Shown here: positions 1 to 7,593 of the stretch, one piece after another
How positions within the stretch are numbered: the stretch's first letter is position 1
Layout of the letters: each line of letters starts with the position of its first letter
Source of the DNA: TMED14 sp964475135
Lineage (GTDB): Bacteria > Bacteroidota > Bacteroidia > Flavobacteriales > Schleiferiaceae
Reading direction: 5' to 3'
Assembly: GCA_964475135.1 (NCBI GenBank)
Contig: CAYYWL010000015.1
Span: 1-38,360, forward strand
Length of the DNA stretch: 38,360 bases
The notes under the pieces: generated by a model
What the model was told of the DNA's origin: nothing
Database searches by the model: none
Seen by the model: the letters and a program-made list of their open reading frames with translations, nothing else
Position numbers and translations under genes: made by a program

Positions 1-573
1 GTCGAGGGCGGCCTGTACGCGATTCGCCGTGATGCGTTTCGGGCGATTCCGCCCGGAACCTTCATGGAAGACTTCTTTTTGAGCTTCTCGGCCATGCTGC
101 GCGGCGAGCACGTCGCCTGGTCGCTGACGGCCCGCGGAAGCGAAGATGTCAGCCACAACAGCGAGCAGGAATTTCGACGCAAGGTTCGGATCGCCCACGG
201 GAACTGGCAAAACATCGGGCGTTTCGCCGGGTCGATGTGGACGCTGCGCCCTGCGGTACTCGCGGTATTCATTGGCCACAAACTCTTGCGCTGGCTCACT
301 CCCCTGCTGGTTCTCGGCGGAATTGTTCTCGGACTGGGCCCCGGCCCTGAGTGGTCTGAGCTGGGTCAACGCATGTGGCTGTTGTTCACCGCTTTGACTG
401 CTTACACCCTTTTGCTGCGCGCAGGACTAGCTGCAGCGCTCAACCACGTCCCCGGACTGCGTACCCTGCACCACCTTTTGCTGATGAACCTGGCGCTGGC
501 GCTGGGCTTCGTGCGCTACCTTCGCGGCGGAACCACGGGCATTTGGGAACCCACCCCACGAACACATGGATAA
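1..573 (+). CDS. Family 2 glycosyltransferase, C-terminal part (5' end outside window)
   Basis: The frame is open from the first base, so the gene begins upstream of the window and only about 190 residues are visible. The start of the visible part reads GGLYAIRRDAF, followed by a MEDFFLSF segment. This is the acceptor/catalytic region of GT-A fold family 2 glycosyltransferases: the conserved Gly-Gly and Arg stretch, then the (T/M)ED motif with the catalytic-base Asp. An Arg-rich RRKVRIAHGNWQN segment follows, as in membrane-bound GT2 enzymes, and then three or four hydrophobic segments (about residues 80-175) that anchor it in the inner membrane. The sugar and acceptor cannot be told. The stop codon overlaps the next gene by 8 bases, so the two are probably co-transcribed. 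Confidence 0.8.
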   Translation, partial: VEGGLYAIRRDAFRAIPPGTFMEDFFLSFSAMLRGEHVAWSLTARGSEDVSHNSEQEFRRKVRIAHGNWQNIGRFAGSMWTLRPAVLAVFIGHKLLRWLTPLLVLGGIVLGLGPGPEWSELGQRMWLLFTALTAYTLLLRAGLAAALNHVPGLRTLHHLLLMNLALALGFVRYLRGGTTGIWEPTPRTHG

Positions 574-1684
574 TTTTTCGCTTTCAAGTATTGAAGACGC
601 GCTGGACGACCTGCGCGCCGGCAAAATGGTCATTGTGGTCGACGACGAAGACCGTGAGAACGAAGGCGACTTGGTCGCGCTCGCAGAGGGAATTACCCCT
701 GAGACTGTGAACTTTATGGCCACGCATGCGCGAGGCCTCATTTGTGTTCCGCTGGTGGACCAGCGCTGCGACGAGCTCGACCTGCACGCCATGGTCGACC
801 GCAACACGGACCCCCACGGAACCGCCTTCACCGTCAGCGTTGACCTCGAAGGCGAAGGAGTTACAACTGGAATCTCTGCCCACGACCGGGCAAAAACGAT
901 TAATGCGCTCACCCGCCCCGGCGTTAAAGCAAGTGACTTTCGCCGCCCGGGCCACATCTTTCCGCTTCGTGCCCGCCCAGGGGGCGTACTCCGTCGCGCA
1001 GGCCACACCGAGGCCGCCATTGACCTCGCCCGACTGGCTGGAAGCCGCCCTGCAGGCGTAATCGTCGAAATCATGAACGAGGACGGAAGCATGGCGCGCC
1101 TCCCTGAACTCGCAGTGATGGCTGAAAAGCACGGCCTGAAGATCATCAGCATTGAGCAGCTCATTCGCTACCGAATGGAGCGAGATCGACTCGTGCACGA
1201 GATCAAAACCTACCGCCTTGACAGTCCCTACGGCCCCTGGCAGGTTCGCATTTACGCGCAAACCACTTCAGACCAGCGCCATGCCAGCTTTAGCTTCGGA
1301 TCGTGGCACGAGGGCGACGAAGTCTTGGTGCGCATGCAAAGCGGTCCGTTCGGAACCACGCCGTGGGCCTCATTCGGCATGCCGTTTAGTGCGGATGGCG
1401 ACCACTTCGCAGCCGCAATGAAGCGAATTGTAGCCGCTGGACAGGGTTGCATCGTTTGCCTCAACCAGCGCGGACCTGCTCCGGACTGGACTGAATGGGA
1501 TCCCCAAACCCCTCCTGCCCCCGCTCGTGCAATGGGCAACGACCCACTCGACTACGGTGTGGGCGCCCAAATTTTGCATGGACTCGGCCTACAGAATGTC
1601 GCACTCCTTACCCAAAACCCTATGCGACGCGTGGGCATTGAGGGCTACGGGCTGCACATTGTGCGCAACGAATCGTTGTACTAA
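566..1684 (+). CDS. ribB: 3,4-dihydroxy-2-butanone-4-phosphate synthase with degenerate GTP cyclohydrolase II domain (RibBA/RibBX-like)
   Basis: Residues 1-203 are a full RibB domain that makes 3,4-dihydroxy-2-butanone 4-phosphate from ribulose 5-phosphate for riboflavin synthesis. Visible motifs are DDEDRENEGDL (26-36), HARGLICVPL (54-63), DRNTDPHGTAF (78-88) and RRPGHIFPLRA (126-136). Residues 206-372 align with GTP cyclohydrolase II but are degenerate. The zinc-binding segment, normally a Cys followed by a Cys-x-Cys, reads SGPFGTTPWASFGMPF around residues 259-274 with no Cys. The usual Gln-Glu-Gly-Arg-Gly-Ile stretch is replaced by NQRGPAPDWTEW (300-311). Only the DYGVGAQIL and GIEGYGLHIV parts near the end remain. 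The fold is therefore probably kept but RibA activity lost, as in described RibBX-type hybrids. It ends tail-to-tail with tamB, overlapping by 4 bases. Confidence 0.92.
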   Translation: MDNFSLSSIEDALDDLRAGKMVIVVDDEDRENEGDLVALAEGITPETVNFMATHARGLICVPLVDQRCDELDLHAMVDRNTDPHGTAFTVSVDLEGEGVTTGISAHDRAKTINALTRPGVKASDFRRPGHIFPLRARPGGVLRRAGHTEAAIDLARLAGSRPAGVIVEIMNEDGSMARLPELAVMAEKHGLKIISIEQLIRYRMERDRLVHEIKTYRLDSPYGPWQVRIYAQTTSDQRHASFSFGSWHEGDEVLVRMQSGPFGTTPWASFGMPFSADGDHFAAAMKRIVAAGQGCIVCLNQRGPAPDWTEWDPQTPPAPARAMGNDPLDYGVGAQILHGLGLQNVALLTQNPMRRVGIEGYGLHIVRNESLY

Positions 1685-4470
1685 TTATTTCGGCGCAATA
1701 GGTCGCTCCAGGACTCACCGCTCTGTTCCCAGCGGAGNNNNNNNNNNNNNNNNNNNNNNNNNNNNNNNNNNNNNNNNNNNNNNNNNNNNNNNNNNNNNNN
1801 NNNNNNNNNNNNNNNNNNNNNNNNNNNNNNNNNNNNNTGGGTCACAAAGTTGGTGAACTGAGATGCCAGCACTTGCGAAGTATTGGTCTCGACCGCCTGC
1901 ATTCCTTGGGCGGCCAAGGGTGATGAACCCACCCAAAATGAACTAATCGTGAGCAAACTAAGCACCTGAGTGGTGCGCTCATCGGGGTAGCTCAAGCGAC
2001 TTGAGAGCGCAGCTTGCGCCAGTTCACCCGCATTGGGCAACCGAATTCCGAATGCCAACTGCGGCTGAAAAAGTGGACCCGTTGCGTGCATTTCTACGTC
2101 GACATTTTGACGTCCCGCCTCGGGAAGCCCCAGGTAGTCCCGGACGTCTGCCCTTGTTTTGTACACTGCCGTGAGGTCCATTTGCGCCGCGTAGGGGTCG
2201 CCGGTCCAGTTGATGGTTCCGCCCGGAAGCAGACTAAACGGCTTGTTGATAAGGTTTTGGAGAGTAAAGAGGTAGGTTCCGCGATTGAGCATAAGATTGC
2301 CGCGAAGCGCCATGTCGCCAACCCACGGGACGTCGAGCTGCAAAGGCCCTGAGCCCCGCGCCTCGATCACGTCACCCACGGTTTCGTCCAAGATGAGCCG
2401 CGCCAACACGTCTGGGGTGACCTCGAGGTCGAGGTGCAGGTCAAAGCGAAAATCGTCAGTAGGCCTGCGCCTCGTGCGCTGGGCGTCCGGAGCAGACCGA
2501 GACTTGAAGTGCAGAAATTCAACCTCATCCAACGAAACCGGCGCGTCCAATGGAAGGACAAACACCGAGGAGTCGGCCGACTTGGCTTGAATGTCTAGGC
2601 GAAGGGCGTTGGCAGTTCCGCGCAAGCGACCTTGGCCAGAGCCCACTACATAGCCATAAAAGTCAGAGTTGGGAGGTAGGTCGAGTACGAGCATCCGCTC
2701 GGTCTTGAACGTGAGGTCGACCAACTCGGGGCCCTCAAAGGCGACTTTTGCTCGGATCTCGGCCGAACCTACGCCACGGTGGTCGGCCCATCGGGCGGGG
2801 CCTAGGACTACACCGCTCTTGGTAAGCGTCCACGGGGTCGAACTTTTGAGCCCGAGTCCGATGGATGGAAGTTCCAGGTTGGCATTGGCCCAAAATCCGC
2901 TACCGTACCAGTTGAAGTCGCTGAAATCTGGCTTAGATTCGAGGTTGACCTTGCCTTTGAGGCGACCGTCAAGCGCGTCAACAGCCCCTTCTGCAAAGGG
3001 TCGCACCCAGCGCACCGGAATATTGATCACTTTCGTTTGGGCCGCAAAATGATCCGCATCAAGGACGCCCCGCAGGTCGAGCAGCACGGTGTCGCGGTGG
3101 TCCCACACCACACTGAGGTCTGTATGCGCCGCATCCGGCAGGTANNNNNNNNNNNNNNNNNNNNNNNNNNNNNNNNNNNNNNNNNNNNNNNNNNNNNNNN
3201 NNNNNNNNNNNNNNNNNNNNNNNNNNNNNNNNNNNNNNNNNNNNGGAGCAAGCGAAGACCACTTCAAGTCTATTGCCACAAGAGAAGGCAGCGATGCCAA
3301 AGGCTGAAGGGCGCTCACTGGCGTCCAAGTCGCCGCAATTGACTCTGCGCTGTAATCCCCTTTAGCCGATAGGTGTCCGTAGGTCTCTTCTGCGATGCTG
3401 AGCTGCCATGATTGCGCGCCGCCGAACGCATTAATTGGACCTACGTTCCATCGAGATTCGCCAAACCGAACGTGCAGCATTCGACAGTTGAGTTCCCAGC
3501 TCCCGTCCGTGTACATACCCTTGAGGCTTCCGTGTGCCGCCCATGATGCATCCACATCAGATTTTGTCGAATCAGCTTGTGCTGCTAGCGACCAAGCCCC
3601 CTGTCGCTCTTGGATCCGAGCATTGATACCCGACCATTCCAGTTCAAGCCAATGCTTGGAGCGTCCCCATAGTGCAGCTACGCTACCCTCTACCCCATCC
3701 CAGGCGACGCGTGTAGGCTCTAAAACCCAAGATTCTTCTTTGTTTAATATTTTTAAATTCAATGAATTAATTGAGTCATCTTTTAGCTTAAGTTCAATGT
3801 TTGAAGGGGTATAGCGCGTCGCGAGTTGCCAACGCTGGTACGAAAGCACGATGTTCGATTCCTCGGGCCCCACCTCAAACTTTGCTGCGACCTCACCCGT
3901 TCCTGGAACTGCCACATTGAGGTCGCCTGAGACACTGAGTTCAGAGGCGGCTACTCGAATTCCAGAGAGCGAAAGCTGAGAACGGGCAAGAATCGTGTCT
4001 CCCTCAAGGGAGCGCATCCAAAAGTCCACTTCAACCTGATCTACAGAGGCATAGATTGGAGTCGACGTGGTGTCGTTGGGATCTATCCAGGTATCAAACC
4101 AGTGCATCCAATCGCCATTAGGCGTCCCAGTAACCACGAGTGAGTCCAGCACCAACCTACCCACTGAGGGGCCTCCGTCGGACCATCCCACCCCCTCGAG
4201 CTGTACAGTCCGCAGGTACACGCCTTCATTTTTGCGGTGCACGTGCAGGCCGTGAATCCGGATTCCGCGCCACGGAACCCATTCAATAAGTTCAAAATCA
4301 ATGGCTGCTGAATCCGACAACGGATTGATGGAGAGGTAGTTCCGAAGGTATTTTTCAACCGGGCGCTCCACCAATTCGGGACGGATTCGGACCGCCACGA
4401 CCGCAAGGAGGAGCACGAGGAGCATGCTCCCACCCACCATTGCAGTAATTCGTAGTCCGCGCGCAGCCAT
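1681..4470 (-). CDS. tamB: TamB-like translocation and assembly module protein (DUF490), interrupted by two assembly gaps
   Basis: The N-terminus has one hydrophobic segment (about residues 8-27) that anchors it in the inner membrane, followed by a long beta-rich periplasmic region. The C-terminal third carries the DUF490/TamB domain. It includes the stretch LEVTPDVLARLILDETVGD, NRGTYLFTLQNLINKPFSLLPG and INWTGDPYAAQMDLTAVYKT, which match the conserved Bacteroidota TamB tail. TamB works with an Omp85-family partner in outer-membrane protein or lipid transport. Two 100-N gaps fall inside the gene, so the 929-codon length is not real; the gap near the C-terminus removes the tail before the last 18 residues. 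The gene diverges from tsaD across only 30 bases. An AT-rich patch lies at about 3728-3805. Confidence 0.9.
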   Translation of the reverse strand: MAARGLRITAMVGGSMLLVLLLAVVAVRIRPELVERPVEKYLRNYLSINPLSDSAAIDFELIEWVPWRGIRIHGLHVHRKNEGVYLRTVQLEGVGWSDGGPSVGRLVLDSLVVTGTPNGDWMHWFDTWIDPNDTTSTPIYASVDQVEVDFWMRSLEGDTILARSQLSLSGIRVAASELSVSGDLNVAVPGTGEVAAKFEVGPEESNIVLSYQRWQLATRYTPSNIELKLKDDSINSLNLKILNKEESWVLEPTRVAWDGVEGSVAALWGRSKHWLELEWSGINARIQERQGAWSLAAQADSTKSDVDASWAAHGSLKGMYTDGSWELNCRMLHVRFGESRWNVGPINAFGGAQSWQLSIAEETYGHLSAKGDYSAESIAATWTPVSALQPLASLPSLVAIDLKWSSLAXXXXXXXXXXXXXXXXXXXXXXXXXXXXXXXXXXYLPDAAHTDLSVVWDHRDTVLLDLRGVLDADHFAAQTKVINIPVRWVRPFAEGAVDALDGRLKGKVNLESKPDFSDFNWYGSGFWANANLELPSIGLGLKSSTPWTLTKSGVVLGPARWADHRGVGSAEIRAKVAFEGPELVDLTFKTERMLVLDLPPNSDFYGYVVGSGQGRLRGTANALRLDIQAKSADSSVFVLPLDAPVSLDEVEFLHFKSRSAPDAQRTRRRPTDDFRFDLHLDLEVTPDVLARLILDETVGDVIEARGSGPLQLDVPWVGDMALRGNLMLNRGTYLFTLQNLINKPFSLLPGGTINWTGDPYAAQMDLTAVYKTRADVRDYLGLPEAGRQNVDVEMHATGPLFQPQLAFGIRLPNAGELAQAALSSRLSYPDERTTQVLSLLTISSFWVGSSPLAAQGMQAVETNTSQVLASQFTNFVTXXXXXXXXXXXXXXXXXXXXXXXXXXXXXXXXXXLRWEQSGESWSDLLRRNN
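1738..1837. other. Assembly gap (100 N) in tamB
   Basis: There are exactly 100 unresolved bases near the 3' end of tamB. Two more gaps of identical length in the window show that this is a fixed placeholder rather than a measured distance. Confidence 0.98.
3145..3244. other. Assembly gap (100 N) in tamB
   Basis: There are exactly 100 unresolved bases in the middle of tamB. The real length is unknown; if the gene is intact and the flanking frames are right, it should equal 1 modulo 3. Confidence 0.98.
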
Positions 4471-4474
4471 GCTG

Positions 4475-4482
4475 CGAAGGTA
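4475..4482 (-). promoter_or_regulatory. -7-like box for tamB (TACCTTCG)
   Basis: Read on the minus strand, TACCTTCG matches the Bacteroidota -7 consensus TAnnTTTG with one mismatch. It ends only 4 bases before the tamB ATG, which would give a leaderless or nearly leaderless transcript. Confidence 0.4.
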
Positions 4483-4488
4483 GCACCC

Positions 4489-4496
4489 TAATTTTG
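4489..4496 (+). promoter_or_regulatory. -7 box for tsaD (TAATTTTG)
   Basis: This is a perfect TAnnTTTG match, 4 bases before the GTG start of tsaD. Transcription would begin at or within a few bases of the start codon, suggesting a leaderless mRNA. The box also supports GTG 4501 as the true start. Confidence 0.6.
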
Positions 4497-4500
4497 TGCC

Positions 4501-5547
4501 GTGAACGCAGGGAACACCCCATTAATACTTTCGGTCGAAAGCAGCTGCGACGATAGCGGGGCTGCGGTACTGCGCGGGCTTACCGTACTCTCGAATGTTG
4601 TGTACAGCCAATCGGTGCACGAACAGTACGGGGGCGTGGTCCCCGAACTCGCTTCGCGGGCCCACAGCCAGACGGTGGTTCCGACCATTGAAGCCGCGCT
4701 CGCCCAGGCAGGTGTTGCATTTCAAGACCTTGATGCGGTCGCTGCCACCGAGGGCCCCGGCCTACTCGGTTCGCTGCTAGTGGGGCACGGAACCGCCAAG
4801 TCCATCGCCCAATCTCTTCAAATTCCGTTCATTGGCGTGCACCACATTCAAGCTCACGTACTTGCCCATGCCCTGACCGAAGCCGGGATTCAGGACGAGC
4901 CACTGCAGGGCTTCCCCTTTTTGGCCTTGGTGGTTTCGGGCGGCCACACCCAGCTTTTTGACGTGCTCGGTCCGTTTGATTTTCGACTTTTGGGCGGAAC
5001 CATGGACGATGCCGTCGGCGAAGCCTTCGACAAGGCTGCAAAAATGTTTGGACTTCCCTACCCCGGCGGCCCCGAAGTGGACCGCCGTGCCGAGTTGGGC
5101 AACCCGGGCCGCTTCAGTTTTTCAAAAATGCAGACCCCAGGGCTTGACTTCAGCTACAGCGGTTTAAAAACCAGCATTTTGTATCGGATTCAAAAGGAGG
5201 TCCAGGCGAATCCGCATACATTAACCGAGGACCTCAACGACTGGTGCGCCTCGGCACGCCAGGCCCTGGTTCAACCCCTGCTCGAGCGACTGGATCGCGC
5301 GCTTCGCCCGGAGCACCGCTACGCCGTGCTCGCCGGTGGTGTGGCTGCCAACCGACTTCTGCGCCGAGAAGCTCAAGAATGGGCATCCCGCAAGGGAATC
5401 GCAATGGGAATTCCGCCCCTCAGCTACGCAACCGACAATGCAGCGATGATTGGAGCGGTGGCCTACTACGCGTTTGTCGAACAACGCTTCAGCGACTTAA
5501 GGCGCGCAGCGAGTGCACGGCTCGAAGTACCTTCGCGGCATGATTAA
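4501..5547 (+). CDS. tsaD: tRNA N6-adenosine threonylcarbamoyltransferase TsaD
   Basis: TsaD transfers the threonylcarbamoyl group to A37 of ANN-decoding tRNAs, acting with TsaB and TsaE in the cytoplasm. The 348-residue length is normal. Visible family signatures are LSVESSCDDSGAA at the N-terminus (residues 9-21), the metal-binding HHIQAH (about 115-120), VVSGGHTQL (about 143-151), GEAFDKAAKMFGLPYPGGP (about 171-189) and AGGVAANRLLR near residue 280. The start is GTG, chosen because the family begins just before the ILSVESSCD strand and because a perfect -7 box lies just upstream. It is the first gene of a four-gene overlapping operon and overlaps the next gene by 8 bases. Adjacency to divergent tamB is common in this phylum. 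Confidence 0.96.
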   Translation: MNAGNTPLILSVESSCDDSGAAVLRGLTVLSNVVYSQSVHEQYGGVVPELASRAHSQTVVPTIEAALAQAGVAFQDLDAVAATEGPGLLGSLLVGHGTAKSIAQSLQIPFIGVHHIQAHVLAHALTEAGIQDEPLQGFPFLALVVSGGHTQLFDVLGPFDFRLLGGTMDDAVGEAFDKAAKMFGLPYPGGPEVDRRAELGNPGRFSFSKMQTPGLDFSYSGLKTSILYRIQKEVQANPHTLTEDLNDWCASARQALVQPLLERLDRALRPEHRYAVLAGGVAANRLLRREAQEWASRKGIAMGIPPLSYATDNAAMIGAVAYYAFVEQRFSDLRRAASARLEVPSRHD

Positions 5548-5971
5548 GCGCAGCCTAGGTCGCAGCGAAGAAGTTGCGCTCCCGCAGCTCGATTGGCATT
5601 CGGTTGAGGCCCGTGTGGACACCGGTGCCTACCACTGTGCGATCCACTGCATCAACTACCACGTGGACGGTACTGAACTCGTGGTGAGCTGGCCCAACAA
5701 CCACCAAACGCGGCACAGCGATTTTCGCAAGGCCACCGTCAAATCGAGTTTTGGCGACCTGCAGGAGCGCTACCTCGTGCATCTCGAACTTAGCGTGTAC
5801 GGCGAATTAGTCCTTCAGGAATTCAGTCTCTCGGACCGTTCGCGCATGCGCCACCCCATTTTACTCGGCCGCACGTTTTTAAAGCGCGGCTTTGTGGTGG
5901 ATGTTCGCCGAAAGAACATATCCGCGAAGTACCTTTCGCGCCCAACTACCCCGCACTCTGCACCTCAATGA
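5540..5971 (+). CDS. RimK-associated ATP-dependent zinc protease / retropepsin-like protein
   Basis: This 143-residue protein belongs to the family usually annotated as putative ATP-dependent zinc protease (RimB-like, DUF785), which typically sits beside rimK. It shows the aspartyl-protease-like VDTGAYHCAI motif (about residues 25-34), with the catalytic-type Asp-Thr-Gly. A second family block reads SDRSRMRHPILLGRTFLK (about 102-119). The start at ATG 5540 (MIKRSLGRSEEV) is preferred over an upstream ATG at 5513 because family members begin near this KRxxGR segment. It overlaps tsaD by 8 bases and rimK by 4 (ATGA). The context suggests it trims or processes the peptide tails added by RimK-type ligases. 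That role is inferred. Confidence 0.85.
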   Translation: MIKRSLGRSEEVALPQLDWHSVEARVDTGAYHCAIHCINYHVDGTELVVSWPNNHQTRHSDFRKATVKSSFGDLQERYLVHLELSVYGELVLQEFSLSDRSRMRHPILLGRTFLKRGFVVDVRRKNISAKYLSRPTTPHSAPQ

Positions 5972-6879
5972 ACCTGCTCATCCTATCGGCCAACCGCAAC
6001 CTCTACTCCACCCGCCGCTTGGTTGAAGCAGCTGAATCACGCGGCCACGTCGCCAAGGTGATGAATATTGGGCGGAGCTATGCCGTCCTTTCGGCCAACG
6101 AATTGGACATTTACTACGGCGACCACCGAATCGAGGGGGTTGACGCAGTGATTCCGCGCATCGGAGCATCAATTACTGACTACGGCGCCGCCATGCTGCG
6201 TCAGCTGGAGATGAAGCAGGTTTTTACGCCCGTAAGCAGCCTAGCCCTAGTTCGTTCGCGCGACAAGCTCCGTGCCTTACAAATTTTAGCAAAGGAGGGC
6301 GTGGCGATTCCGCGCACCGCCGTGGCCAAGCAGCCTTCGGACGTCGATGCCCTGATTAAAGAGGTGGGCGGAGCTCCGCTCGTCGTAAAGCTCTTAGAGG
6401 GCACCCAAGGCAAGGGCGTGGTGCTGGCGGAATCCAAAACAGCCGCCCGCAGCGTGATCGAGGCCTTCTATTCACTCGATGCCAATATTTTGGTTCAGGA
6501 ATTCATCAAAGAAGCCAAAGGAGCCGACATCCGCGCCATCGTCGTCGGTGGTCAGGTGGTCGCTGCCTACAAGCGCCAAGGCCGCGAAGGCGAGTTCCGC
6601 AGCAACCTGCACAGCGGCGGTAGCGGAATTCCGATTAAACTGAAAGCTAGCGAACGCGCAATGGCCGTCAAGGCCGCAAAGGCACTGGGACTCAAGGTAG
6701 CCGGCGTGGATATGCTTCAAAGCGCCCGCGGACCCTTGATTATGGAGGTCAATTCGTCTCCTGGCCTCCGCGGCGTCGAAACCGTGACGGGAATCGATGT
6801 CGCAGGTCACATTATCGACTACATCGCCACCAACCATGGTCAATCCAAGGCCAAGGCAAAGGACAAAATTGGAGCCTAG
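5968..6879 (+). CDS. rimK: RimK-family ATP-grasp alpha-L-glutamate ligase
   Basis: This 303-residue ATP-grasp enzyme resembles RimK, which adds glutamate residues to the C-terminus of ribosomal protein S6. The N-terminal domain (1-90) starts NLLILSANRNLYSTRRL. The ATP-grasp core shows LVVKLLEGTQGKGVVL (about residues 138-153), the adenine/hinge strand ILVQEFIKEAKGADIRAIV, and the metal-binding MEVNSSPGL (about 264-272), where Glu and Asn bind magnesium. The C-terminus is Lys-rich (QSKAKAKDK). It lies directly behind its protease partner with a 4-base overlap, and the next gene's ATG follows its TAG with no gap. The exact substrate in this organism is unknown. Confidence 0.93.
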   Translation: MNLLILSANRNLYSTRRLVEAAESRGHVAKVMNIGRSYAVLSANELDIYYGDHRIEGVDAVIPRIGASITDYGAAMLRQLEMKQVFTPVSSLALVRSRDKLRALQILAKEGVAIPRTAVAKQPSDVDALIKEVGGAPLVVKLLEGTQGKGVVLAESKTAARSVIEAFYSLDANILVQEFIKEAKGADIRAIVVGGQVVAAYKRQGREGEFRSNLHSGGSGIPIKLKASERAMAVKAAKALGLKVAGVDMLQSARGPLIMEVNSSPGLRGVETVTGIDVAGHIIDYIATNHGQSKAKAKDKIGA

Positions 6880-7593
6880 ATGCATCATTTTTGGGGACTA
6901 CGGCATGGCAGCAACCTCATTCTCAGCGAAGAAGAGGCCCGTCATGCGCGAAGTGTCCTAAGGCTCAACGACGGAGATCAGGTACGCGTGCTCGACGGCC
7001 TCGGGTCGGCATGGGACGGGCCCATTCATTTTGTGGGCAAGCGTGAAGCGGTCGTCGCAGACGCCGTTGAGCTTCCGAACTACGGACAAGTCTCGGGGCA
7101 TTTTCACCTCTACCTCGCCCCTACCAAGAACGCCGACCGCACCGAATGGCTGCTCGAAAAAGCTGTAGAAATGGGGATTCATGCGGTAACCCTGTTGGAA
7201 TGCACCCGATCTGAACGCAAGCATCTTAAGCACGACCGGCTAGTGCGCGTCATGCAGGCAGCGTGCAAGCAAAGCCAAAAGGGACTGCTGCCGTTGCTGA
7301 ATGGCCCGATACCCTTTGGTCAAGCGGTCGTCCAATGTACCGAATCGCGAAAGGCGATTGCCGCGCTCGTTGATGGGGTAAATCCAGCTTTTCTGCCAAG
7401 TGAGCTGCGCGCATCGCCTGAGGAATCGTGGGCCGTGTGCATCGGACCTGAAGGCGACTTCACTGCATCCGAAGTCACTGAAGCCCAAAAGGCTGGCTTT
7501 AGTTTAGTGCAGCTCGGACCGCACCGGCTGCGCACCGAAACTGCGGGGCTCTACGTGGTGGCTGCCTTTGCCCAGCGTTCCGTAAACGTTTAA
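6880..7593 (+). CDS. rsmE: 16S rRNA (uracil1498-N3)-methyltransferase RsmE
   Basis: RsmE methylates N3 of U1498 in 16S rRNA using S-adenosylmethionine. The 237-residue protein has the N-terminal PUA-like domain (HHFWGLRHG, then EEARHARSVLRLNDGDQVRVLDG) and a C-terminal SPOUT knot. Diagnostic SPOUT motifs are CIGPEGDFTASEV (about residues 187-199) and LGPHRLRTETAGLYV (about 212-226). Its ATG abuts the TAG of rimK, making it the last gene of the tsaD operon. It ends tail-to-tail with hutH with a 4-base overlap. Confidence 0.95.
   Translation: MHHFWGLRHGSNLILSEEEARHARSVLRLNDGDQVRVLDGLGSAWDGPIHFVGKREAVVADAVELPNYGQVSGHFHLYLAPTKNADRTEWLLEKAVEMGIHAVTLLECTRSERKHLKHDRLVRVMQAACKQSQKGLLPLLNGPIPFGQAVVQCTESRKAIAALVDGVNPAFLPSELRASPEESWAVCIGPEGDFTASEVTEAQKAGFSLVQLGPHRLRTETAGLYVVAAFAQRSVNV

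Noticed and set aside
427..1164. Long antisense open frame (245 codons) opposite ribB; similar ones at 9648-10352 and 25052-25738
   Set aside because: They lie entirely opposite well-identified genes, their translations resemble no family and are rich in Arg/Ser or Val/Ala, as expected for the reverse frames of GC-rich codons.
1738..3244. tamB as a pseudogene or truncated gene
   Set aside because: Both interruptions are 100-N assembly gaps, and flanking frames and the conserved C-terminal domain look intact.
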